A stretch of DNA of 20,638 nt. It comes from an uncultured Helicobacteraceae bacterium (GTDB taxonomy: Bacteria > Campylobacterota > Campylobacteria > Campylobacterales > Helicobacteraceae). Positions 6,983-13,859 of the stretch are shown here, piece after piece (positions within the stretch are counted from its first letter, which is position 1; each line of letters begins with the position of its first letter). The stretch lies in the NCBI GenBank assembly GCA_934728205.1, contig CAKVEH010000006.1, forward strand, positions 1 to 20,638, in the 5' to 3' direction. Under the pieces are notes generated by a model, which worked only from the letters and a program-made list of their open reading frames with translations, had not been told where the DNA came from and searched no databases. The translations under genes and the position numbers were made by a program.

Positions 6983-8518
6983 ATGAGCGTAAATCTATCC
7001 AAATCCCAATATCTGCGCGGATTGCAGTGCAAAAAATCGCTATGGCTTTATAAATACGCCCGTGAGATACAAGACACCCCTAGCGAGTCGCAACTCGCGC
7101 GATTTGAGAGTGGCGATAGGGTGGGCGAGCTAGCTCTAAAATTGTTCGATTGCACGGAAAAAATCGAGTTTGATGAGGGCGATTTCGCTGAAAAAATAGC
7201 GCGGACAAAAGCCCTCATAGATAGCGGTGTGAGCACAATCGCAGAGGCGACATTTGAACATAAAGGCGTAATTGTAATGGTGGATATACTCCAAATCACA
7301 CCACAAGGGCTAATCATCAATGAAGTCAAAAGCGCGACAAGCCTAAAAAGCGTGTATATCGATGATTTGGCGATACAATACTTTGTGATAACGCAGGGCG
7401 GGCAGGGCACAAAAACAAAAGCCCAAGACACGCAAAATAATAGTGCATACCAAGTCATCGGCGCAAACCTCCTCCATATCAACAACAGCTATGAGCGCAA
7501 TGGCGAACTAGAGCTAGAGAAACTCTTTATGCGCATAGATTGTTTAGAATCTGTGTTAGCAAAGCAGGGCGAAGTCGCGCAAAATCTCTCCGAGTTTGAA
7601 AAAGCCCTAAACAATAAAGAAATCTACCCACAAATCCTCATAGGAGCGCAATGTAGCACGCCTTATAATTGCGATTTTATGCGGTATTGTTGGCGCGAAG
7701 TGCCAAAGCAAGATTCTATCTTTCACATTGCGGGGCGCAAGAGCTTTGATGCGTTTGCACTCTATCACAGCGGCGTTAGGAGCTTTAGCGAGATAGATTT
7801 GAGTATGCTAAATGAATGCCAAAAACTCCAAGTCCAAAGCGCACTAAAAAAAGAGGTGCATATCGACAAAGACGCGATAATGGCGTTTTTAGACACTTTA
7901 GCATATCCCGTGTATCACCTAGATTTTGAGACTTTCGCTGAAGCTGTGCCTAGCCTTGATAAATCGCGCCCGTATATGCAGATTCCATTTCAGTATTCGT
8001 TGCATATTGATTATGGGGATTTGGGCGAGCCAAAAGAGCATAGAGAGTTTTTAGCCGATTGGCATAGCGACCCGCGAATCGCATTTGTAGAATCTCTTGT
8101 GCGAGACATTCCACAAAGTGCGTGCATTTTGGCGTATAATGCGAGCTTTGAAAAGGGCGTGATGAGAAATCTAGCAGAATCTTTCCCCAAATATGCAGAG
8201 GCGTTGGAGAATTTTATCGCAAACACGCGTGATTTGATGATTCCCTTTAAGGACAAATCCTACTACCACCACGCGATGAATGGTAGCTACTCTATAAAGG
8301 CTGTCCTGCCAGCCATCGTGCCAGAGATGGAGCGTGCGTATAGCAATCTATGGCTTATCCACAATGGAGATGAGGCGATGAGTGCATTCCCGCGACTAAA
8401 GCTAATGAGTGAGAATGAAAGAGAATCCTATCGCAAGGCCTTGCTAGAGTATTGCAAACTCGATACTTTAGCAATGCTAAAAGTGCTAGAAAAGCTAAGA
8501 GAGGTAGCGAAGGATTGA
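6983..8518 (+). CDS. DUF2779 protein: Cas4-like PD-(D/E)XK domain plus DEDD exonuclease domain
   Basis: 511 residues from ATG 6983, chosen because AAAGGAC lies just upstream (6971-6977) and the promoter box at 6901 is inside the longer frame. The N-terminal half has a Cas4-like layout: Cys16, then Asp101 (MVDIL) and ENVK-type Glu114/Lys116 (NEVKSA), then Cys224, Cys230 and Cys236, together consistent with an iron-sulfur PD-(D/E)XK nuclease. The C-terminal half has DEDD exonuclease motifs: HLDFETF (Asp314, Glu316), AYNASFEK (about 385-391), TRDLM (Asp417) and YCKLD (Tyr490, Asp494). The family itself has no assigned role that I know of. Its neighbours, a WYL regulator and a GmrSD-like protein, suggest defence or DNA processing. 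Activity is inferred from motifs. Confidence 0.8.
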   Translation: MSVNLSKSQYLRGLQCKKSLWLYKYAREIQDTPSESQLARFESGDRVGELALKLFDCTEKIEFDEGDFAEKIARTKALIDSGVSTIAEATFEHKGVIVMVDILQITPQGLIINEVKSATSLKSVYIDDLAIQYFVITQGGQGTKTKAQDTQNNSAYQVIGANLLHINNSYERNGELELEKLFMRIDCLESVLAKQGEVAQNLSEFEKALNNKEIYPQILIGAQCSTPYNCDFMRYCWREVPKQDSIFHIAGRKSFDAFALYHSGVRSFSEIDLSMLNECQKLQVQSALKKEVHIDKDAIMAFLDTLAYPVYHLDFETFAEAVPSLDKSRPYMQIPFQYSLHIDYGDLGEPKEHREFLADWHSDPRIAFVESLVRDIPQSACILAYNASFEKGVMRNLAESFPKYAEALENFIANTRDLMIPFKDKSYYHHAMNGSYSIKAVLPAIVPEMERAYSNLWLIHNGDEAMSAFPRLKLMSENERESYRKALLEYCKLDTLAMLKVLEKLREVAKD

Positions 8519-8664
8519 AGTGGTGGCAAAGTCATAAAGTTTTGTAGCGATGAGTGATATTGCGAAGTGATTTTGCACCAAAATCTGCACTCAAAGAATG
8601 ATAAGCGGGAATCCCATTAGTCAATCAAATCCAGTCTAAAAGATATAAAAACACAAAAGTGGGG

Positions 8665-8695
8665 TAAAATATGCAGAGATTTTGGATTGTAAGGA
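8665..8695 (+). promoter_or_regulatory. -10 box and ribosome site for the WYL regulator
   Basis: TAAAAT at 8665-8670 and AAGGA at 8691-8695 precede the ATG at 8702. The 183-bp gap also contains a 7-bp stem GATTTTG/CAAAATC (8569-8575 with 8579-8585) after the DUF2779 gene; it lacks a T run, so I do not call it a terminator. Confidence 0.35.
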
Positions 8696-8701
8696 AATAG
8701 T

Positions 8702-9373
8702 ATGGATTCCCATAAAAATACGCGATTAAACCTCCTTTTTGAGCGATTAAAAAATGCCAATGGCTTGCGACTTTGTGATTTAGCGCGGGAATTTGAAGTC
8801 AGCACCAAGACATTGCAACGCGACTTTAAAGAGCTCCAAAAACTCGGCGCATATAAAGATAAACAGCTTGTCTTTATAGACACCAAACGCGCTAAAGATG
8901 AGCTTAAAAGTGATGAGCGCATTGTGCTTGGAATCTTAAGTAATTTTGCCAAAAATAACGGCACGGATTTTTATTACAAAGCAAAACCATTGCTTGCCAA
9001 GCTTGCCCAGCAACTTGAACAACCCATACACATCGCCACGCAGAGTGAGAGCTTAGATAGCGATGATTTGGTATATTTTGATTTTGTTGAAAATCTCATT
9101 ATTCAAAGGCGGGAATTAGGCTTTTTGTATAATGATAAAGAGTTTGAAGTCAAGCCATTTAAGCTCGCGCATTTTGATGGATTTTGGTATGTGCTATGCC
9201 TTGATAGCAAAGATAATGACACCTTAAAAAAATTCTATTTCAAGGATATGAAAGAGTTGCGCGATTTGCAAAGGGGATTTAGCCTAAGCGAGGCAGTAGA
9301 GCAAAAGCTAAAAAAAGCGCATAGCGTGTGGTTTGAGTTAGATGAGGCGTTTTTTGGTGCAGTTGCTTATTGA
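8702..9373 (+). CDS. WYL-domain transcriptional regulator, N-terminal part (frameshifted)
   Basis: 223 residues. A helix-turn-helix of the DeoR/HTH_11 type covers about 8-50 (LCDLAREFEVSTKTLQRDFKEL). A WYL domain follows at about 120-195 with FVENLIIQRRELGFLYN and WYV at 162-164 in place of WYL. The frame then runs into a stop soon after a run of six T (9350-9355). Dropping one T joins it to the WCX domain in the next frame (to 9584), giving about 293 residues, the usual length for this family. WYL proteins often control phage-defence genes, and this one sits between a DUF2779 nuclease and a GmrSD-like gene. As written, the product lacks its C-terminal effector/dimer domain. Confidence 0.8.
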   Translation: MDSHKNTRLNLLFERLKNANGLRLCDLAREFEVSTKTLQRDFKELQKLGAYKDKQLVFIDTKRAKDELKSDERIVLGILSNFAKNNGTDFYYKAKPLLAKLAQQLEQPIHIATQSESLDSDDLVYFDFVENLIIQRRELGFLYNDKEFEVKPFKLAHFDGFWYVLCLDSKDNDTLKKFYFKDMKELRDLQRGFSLSEAVEQKLKKAHSVWFELDEAFFGAVAY

Positions 9374-9584
9374 TAAAAAGGTGGCGAAGTATTTTAAACG
9401 CAGAGGTGTGAAAGGATTGAGCGAAGAGAGCGATGGGAGCGTGATTTTAGAGGTCGAAATCTCCAAATCAATGGAGATTAAGCCTCTCATTTATAAATTT
9501 ATCCCCTATATTAAGGTTATTGAGCCCGGCTGGCTAAGAAAAGAAATCCACGATGAAATTGCAGACTACCTTGAGAATCTGTGA
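9342..9584 (+). pseudogene. C-terminal WCX domain of the WYL regulator, out of frame
   Basis: The frame encodes about 77 residues that continue the WYL protein: VQLLIDKKVAKYFKRRG, EVEISKSMEIKPLIYKFIP, then a helical end. This is the strand-helix pattern of the WCX domain. It has no ribosome site and its first Met is inside the upstream gene, so it is not an independent gene. It is restored by removing one T from the six-T run at 9350-9355. A sequencing error, a true pseudogene or slippage-based switching would look the same here. Confidence 0.7.
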
Positions 9585-9742
9585 GCGTTATGCTAAAAAT
9601 CCAGCTACCTGCATACTAAATTATATCAACGCGACTTGTATATATCCCAACACTCAACATATTCTCATCTACACGCCCACCACTTGCCAAACAATGTTTG
9701 ACCTCCGCCAAATCGCTATGAAAAATAGCCGTTGATACTCTA

Positions 9743-11437
9743 GTGAGTGGCGAAATGGAATTAGTTATACCATTTTTTCAAAGAGCTTATGTTTGGGAAA
9801 AAGACAAACATTGGAACAGATTTTTTGACGACTTATTTGCAAGTTTTGAAAATAAGAAAGAACATTTCTTAGGCTCTATTATCTTAAAGCGTTCTCAAGG
9901 TGGTGATAATTTTTCAAGTGTTATTGATGGGCAACAACGACTTACAACCTTTTCTATTTTATTGAAAGTTCTTTATGACAACATTGATGAAGCAAATAGA
10001 AAATATTTTAATGGTTGCTTGTTTAAAAAATACAATGATTATGTGCCAAAAATCAAACATTCCAAACTCGATAGGGTTGTATATTCAAATCTATTTTTAG
10101 AAAAGCCCATATTAGAAGAAAACATAGAAAAAGGGATTTATGGCTGTTATAACTTTTTTAAGCAAAAAATAGATGAAATTAACGATAAAGAAAAATTGTA
10201 TGAATTTATGAAGTTTATAAATGATTCTAAAATTTGGGTTGCTGTTCGTTTAAATGCAAATGAAGATGAACAAAAGATTTTTGATTCCATAAACTCAACA
10301 GGCGAACCTCTCAATGTTACTGATATTGTTAAAAATGCTTTATTTGATAAAGCGATAAAGGAAGTAGGCGAAGACAAAGCAAGTGAATGGTATAGCACAT
10401 ATTGGGAAAAAATATTTGAACAAAATGATGAATATAGGGATTTTTGGAATAGCAAAATCGGTGTTGGTAGAGTTAATCGCTCACATAGTGAAATTTTGCT
10501 ACACGCTTTTGCTGTTATGGAAGGATTTTTTAACCCAGACAAACATAGAATCGAGGAACTTAGTCTTCTCTATAAGGAACAAATGAAAAATAAAGACGCA
10601 AAAGAACTTGAGGATTTTTTGAGTAGGATTTATCAAACAGCTGATATATATTACAAAATACCAAGATTTAGCAATGAGGCACTCATTGAATATGATTGGA
10701 AAATAAGATTTTATCACATTATCGACAAAACAGACACAAATACAATATTGCCATTGATTTTGTTTTTAATAGATAAATTAAAAAATAATGAAAATTTACT
10801 AGAAGATTGTTTTTATATCTTGGAAATGTTAATTCTTTGCAACAAAGAAACAAAGGAATACAATAAATTTTTTGCAAAACTTATTAGGGATTTTTCCAAT
10901 AAATCCATTGATAATATGCCAAAACATATCAAAAACGAGGTTATTGATAAATATGGCAAATGCTTTACCGTCGAGTCGATAAATAAATGGCTAAATTCCA
11001 TAAACAATAACGATGCTAAACTGCTATTATTTTGGATAGAGCTTTATAGACAATATGAAGAAAAAGATTATAAAGACAAAACTATTGGCTTACAATATGT
11101 ATATGAACTAGAGCATTTAATGCCACAAAAATGGAAGGAAAATTGGGTTGATATTGGCAAAGATGATGAAAACGCAGAAAAATTGATTTATCAAATAGGC
11201 AATATGACTTTACTCAAAGGCGGTCTTAACAAAAGTCTTAAGAATAAAAGTTGGAATGTAAAATTAAACGGCGATGGTAGAGCAAGAAATTATATTAAAA
11301 AGAATGTAGATTTGCTAATTACAAGAGAGTTATTAGACAAAACAGAATGGAACGCGACAGAAATAAAAAATCGCACAGAGAATCTAGCAAAAGAATTTTT
11401 TAAGATTTGGGATATTGAAAAACTTACTAATGATTAA
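9743..11437 (+). CDS. DUF262-DUF1524 protein (GmrSD-like, type IV restriction/anti-phage family)
   Basis: 564 residues from GTG 9743. DUF262 covers the N-terminal part: IPFFQRAYVW (9-18) and IDGQQRLTT (61-69), the DGQQR motif needed for nucleotide-dependent activity in this family. DUF1524, an HNH-type nuclease domain, is at the end: EHLMPQ (Glu457, His458), IGNMTLL (Asn487) and NKSLKNKSW. In the family such proteins cut modified or phage DNA. The coding sequence is visibly more A-rich than its neighbours, suggesting separate transfer. The GTG has no ribosome site and the normal first residues are missing; ATG 9718 would supply them if one C at 9729-9730 were removed (MKNS-VDTLVSGEMEL). The 5' end is therefore damaged or the start is unusual. 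Confidence 0.83.
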   Translation: MSGEMELVIPFFQRAYVWEKDKHWNRFFDDLFASFENKKEHFLGSIILKRSQGGDNFSSVIDGQQRLTTFSILLKVLYDNIDEANRKYFNGCLFKKYNDYVPKIKHSKLDRVVYSNLFLEKPILEENIEKGIYGCYNFFKQKIDEINDKEKLYEFMKFINDSKIWVAVRLNANEDEQKIFDSINSTGEPLNVTDIVKNALFDKAIKEVGEDKASEWYSTYWEKIFEQNDEYRDFWNSKIGVGRVNRSHSEILLHAFAVMEGFFNPDKHRIEELSLLYKEQMKNKDAKELEDFLSRIYQTADIYYKIPRFSNEALIEYDWKIRFYHIIDKTDTNTILPLILFLIDKLKNNENLLEDCFYILEMLILCNKETKEYNKFFAKLIRDFSNKSIDNMPKHIKNEVIDKYGKCFTVESINKWLNSINNNDAKLLLFWIELYRQYEEKDYKDKTIGLQYVYELEHLMPQKWKENWVDIGKDDENAEKLIYQIGNMTLLKGGLNKSLKNKSWNVKLNGDGRARNYIKKNVDLLITRELLDKTEWNATEIKNRTENLAKEFFKIWDIEKLTND

Positions 11438-11537
11438 ATTTGGATTGCTTCGGGCTAAAACCCTTGTAATGACGGGGCTTGGTGTGCTGTGAATCGTCAT
11501 TGCGAGATTTTCGATAGAAAATCAAAGCAATCCAAAT
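11438..11537. repeat. 100-bp inverted-repeat (MITE/REP-like) element
   Basis: ATTTGGATTGCTT at 11438-11450 is perfectly complementary to 11525-11537. Inside, GTAATGACG and CGTCATTGCGAG form a second, imperfect pair. The words CGTCATTGCGAG and AAGCAATCC are typical of a palindromic dispersed repeat seen in many bacterial genomes. It begins at the first base after the stop codon of the DUF262 gene and could act as a bidirectional transcription-ending hairpin there. Confidence 0.6.
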
Positions 11538-11586
11538 CAAAATCTACACACTAGATTCGCGTGGAATCTAGCACCCGCACCAACCG

Positions 11587-11977
11587 TTACCGCAAAAATC
11601 CCACGCCACCATTTGCACCAAAGCTCCCATCTTCGCGCAAATCTTTGACTTCATCGCAAAGTCGCGCATAGAAATCTTTTGCATTTTTTATCGGGCTAAA
11701 TTTATACCCTCGCTTTACCGTAGCAAAGTCGCCCGGCGTAAGGCAATCCAACCTTGCTATCAAATCCCGCGCATTAGATTCGCACTTCAACCCTCCGCTA
11801 TGCGCGAAATATCGCAGTCCGCATTGATAAAATCAACCAAATAGCTTTTTGGCAAATTGATTTTAGAATCCTTGCCTTGTTGTTTAAATAGCGTTACTCT
11901 GGGCTTGCGTCTATTTGTTCATAGTGATTGATGGGGTTTGAGATGGCTCTTCTTTGTCGGTGTTTGTGTAGTTTCAT
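11587..11977 (-). pseudogene. Decayed gene remnant, possibly C-terminal end of an AAA+ ATPase
   Basis: Reading the minus strand from an ATG at 11977 with AAGGAG just upstream gives 27 residues (MKLHKHRQRRAIS and on) to a stop at 11894. The next frame carries KINLPKSYLVDFINADCDIS to a stop near 11788. A third frame from TTG 11790 gives 67 residues with LTPGDFATVKRGYKFSP. The GDFA-V-R-KFSP wording resembles the end of an epsilon-proteobacterial AAA+ ATPase family, from memory. No single frame is intact, so at least two frameshifts or deletions have occurred. It retains an apparent promoter at 12041-12011. The identity is weak; that the locus is non-functional is better supported. Confidence 0.4.
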
Positions 11978-12010
11978 TGTCGCTCCTTAGTGTGAAATAG
12001 TAACGATATT

Positions 12011-12041
12011 ATTATCGCATTAAAGCGGACATAAATTTGTC
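12011..12041 (-). promoter_or_regulatory. Operator-like palindrome and -10 box upstream of the decayed locus
   Basis: On the minus strand GACAAATTTATGTC (12041-12028) is followed by CGCTTT and, after 11 bases in total, GATAAT (12016-12011). This matches in sequence and spacing the site before the DUF2779 gene. The leader to the ATG at 11977 is about 30 bases. Between this site and the dinB-like gene (12042-12147) I see only that gene's ribosome site, AAAAAGGA at 12134-12141, and an AT-rich promoter region. Confidence 0.4.
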
Positions 12042-12147
12042 CCTTGTTTCAAAATTGCAATATTTGTGAATCAATTTGTCATTTTTAGAATCTACTTCTA
12101 TCTTTGTGGCACAATATAGGTTTAATCAAACTTAAAAAGGACACACA

Positions 12148-12675
12148 ATGCAACAAGATTCACAAAAAGCCATTTTAGAACTAATGGCGACATACAACCA
12201 ACGCGCAAACAAAGCGATGATAGAGGTGTTAGAGGATTTAGATGAGGGCGAGCTACACAAAGATAGGGGGCTGTATTTTAAGTCGATTTTGGGGACTATG
12301 GTGCATTACACCGCAACGGACGCCACATTTTTCAAGGATTATTTCGCGCTTTTTTGTGCCTCTACACCAAGTAGCAACAAAATCGAAGCAATGTTAGAAT
12401 CTCCATTCACGCTAAAGCCTGAGATTGCAAATGACGCGACAAATCTCTTTGCCGCACGCGAGGAAATCGATAGCTATATTTTGCAAGTAATCGCGGGCAT
12501 AGAGGATTTTAGCGCGATAAAAGAGCTAGCTTTCCCGTGGGGAGCGATGAAAAAGCCTGTGTATCAATTCATCTTTGGCATACTAAATCACGGCACGCAC
12601 CATAGAGGAATGATAGCGAGTGTGCTTGATACTATGGGGGTAGAAAACGACTTTAACGGCGCACTTGGAATCTAA
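12148..12675 (+). CDS. DinB-family (four-helix-bundle metalloprotein) protein
   Basis: 175 residues, predicted all-helical. The metal-site histidines of the DinB/YfiT-like fold are visible: His53 in LGTMVHYTATD, and His148 and His152 in ILNHGTHHRGMI. Family members include thiol-dependent transferases and DNA-damage-induced proteins, but most have no known substrate. The length fits the family. It is a single gene with ribosome site AAAAAGGA (12134-12141), between the decayed locus and the phase-variable cassette. E. coli DNA polymerase IV, also called DinB, is unrelated. Confidence 0.75.
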   Translation: MQQDSQKAILELMATYNQRANKAMIEVLEDLDEGELHKDRGLYFKSILGTMVHYTATDATFFKDYFALFCASTPSSNKIEAMLESPFTLKPEIANDATNLFAAREEIDSYILQVIAGIEDFSAIKELAFPWGAMKKPVYQFIFGILNHGTHHRGMIASVLDTMGVENDFNGALGI

Positions 12676-12832
12676 ATTCCACCAAAACGCAACCAAGTAA
12701 ATCTTATATAACTCTTGCCTGTGATTATTGTCGTGGGCGAGATTCTCTTAAAATCACATTTATAATCTCTTTCTTCAAACTCTATTTTTCCACATTTTTA
12801 TAATCAATGCACATATTTTATTGGCAAAACCC

Positions 12833-12885
12833 TTGACAAACGGGGGGGGGTGATATAATGCGAACTAAATTTTATATAAAAGGAG
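12833..12885 (+). promoter_or_regulatory. Promoter with nine-G tract between -35 and -10 (putative phase-variable)
   Basis: TTGACA at 12833-12838 and an extended TGATATAAT (-10 at 12854-12859) are separated by 15 bases, nine of which are G (12842-12850). Adding two G would bring the spacer to the optimal 17. AAAGGAG (12878-12885) then precedes ATG 12892. This is the longest homopolymer G/C run I see in the window. Poly-G or poly-C spacers that switch promoter strength are established in other phase-variable bacteria, such as Neisseria. The upstream gap 12676-12832 is AT-rich with nothing else recognisable. Confidence 0.7.
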
Positions 12886-12891
12886 TTCTAA

Positions 12892-13119
12892 ATGAATCCA
12901 GAAGATGCACTAATCAAATACTACGGTGGCAAGCCACAATATTCAGGTGGCAAGCTCACAAGTATCAATGGCAAAACCGTTACTTATTCGAGTGGAAAAA
13001 TCTATAAAATCGGCAATGATGGTATTTCGTTTTCAGGTGGAAAACTCTATAAGGTTGGTGGAAATAGTGTTACTTATAGCGGCAATAAAATTACCAAAAT
13101 CGGTGGAGTTAATATCTAA
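12892..13119 (+). CDS. Small 15-residue-repeat protein, first gene of the cassette
   Basis: 75 residues with no family I recognise. After a 15-residue lead, four units of period 15 follow: YSGGKLTSINGKTVT, YSSGKIYKIGNDGIS, FSGGKLYKVGGNSVT and a shorter YSGNKITKIGGVNI. The pattern of aromatic-S-x-x-K, then a beta strand and a glycine turn, suggests a small beta-solenoid or beta-roll. There is no signal peptide, cysteine or membrane segment. The ribosome site is strong (AAAGGAG). Its TAA overlaps the ATG of the nuclease gene by one base (TAATG), so the two are probably translated together. Partner, adaptor, antitoxin-like or ligand role are all open. Confidence 0.75.
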   Translation: MNPEDALIKYYGGKPQYSGGKLTSINGKTVTYSSGKIYKIGNDGISFSGGKLYKVGGNSVTYSGNKITKIGGVNI

Positions 13120-13838
13120 TGCAAATTGACAAATTTGCCCCAGAAGTGTGTGGAAAATTGGGATTTTATGTCTATGGGTTAATCGACCCGCGCAATGGTC
13201 GGTATTTCTACATAGGCAAGGGTCAGGGCAATAGGGTGTTTGACCATATTGCAGAGGCTCAAAGCTCAAATGCAGAGAAAGACAAACTTAAAACCATTAG
13301 AGAAATACATAATGAGGGGTTTAAGGTTATCCACCTTATCTTGCGGCACGGATTAAGCGATGATGAAGCTAAGCTAGTAGAGGCTAGTTTTATAAATTTT
13401 ATAGGGCTTGATAGTTTAACCAATGAGCAAGAAGGAGTGAATAACTATGACTTTGGAATCGCAAGTGCCGAGCAGTTAGCACAAAAATATTCTTGTGAGG
13501 AATTTGACGACAAAGATACACTACCATTTATGATAATTAAAATAAGACAAGAGGTGTTAAATGAACGCAATAATGATTTATATGCCACTTGTCGCTATGC
13601 GTGGAAAATTTCCCCACAAAAAGCTAAAGATAGAATCGTGCTTTGTGTGCTTAATGGCATTGTTAAAGAGGTCTTTGCAGTTGAGAAATGGCAGGAATCA
13701 GATATAAAATGGCGTTATGAATTTATAGGCAAGGTCGCGTCAAAAGAAACTAGGGATTTGTTTATCAATAAACGAATCCCTGATCATTACCGTAAAAAAG
13801 GTATGGCTTCCCCTGTGCTATTTTCAAAACATTCGTAA
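13119..13838 (+). CDS. GIY-YIG nuclease (LEM-3-like) with extra C-terminal domain
   Basis: 239 residues. The N-terminal GIY-YIG domain has FYVYG (16-20, the GIY strand), FYIGKG (30-35, the YIG strand), Arg39 in NRVFDH with His43, and the metal-binding Glu88 (LVEASFI). The LIDPRNGRYFYIGKGQGNRV pattern is that of the LEM-3/ANKLE1-like group, which nicks or cuts DNA. All catalytic positions look intact. Residues about 135-239 form a second domain with RYAWKIS, VLCVLNGIVKEVFAVEKW, YEFIGKVAS and KGMASPVLF, which looks like a PUA/EVE-type fold used to sense nucleic acids (inference). It starts one base inside the previous stop, and 21 bases separate it from the next gene. Confidence 0.83.
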   Translation: MQIDKFAPEVCGKLGFYVYGLIDPRNGRYFYIGKGQGNRVFDHIAEAQSSNAEKDKLKTIREIHNEGFKVIHLILRHGLSDDEAKLVEASFINFIGLDSLTNEQEGVNNYDFGIASAEQLAQKYSCEEFDDKDTLPFMIIKIRQEVLNERNNDLYATCRYAWKISPQKAKDRIVLCVLNGIVKEVFAVEKWQESDIKWRYEFIGKVASKETRDLFINKRIPDHYRKKGMASPVLFSKHS

Positions 13839-13859
13839 TAACATAAGTTAAGGACACAA

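Noticed and set aside
9553..9735. Open frame of 60 codons between the WCX fragment and the DUF262 gene
   Set aside because: No ribosome site, no family resemblance and overlaps the end of the WYL gene; its last codons explain the displaced DUF262 start instead.
12936..13119. Tandem repeats that might suggest a CRISPR-like array
   Set aside because: They are imperfect 45-base coding repeats in one open frame, with no unique spacers.
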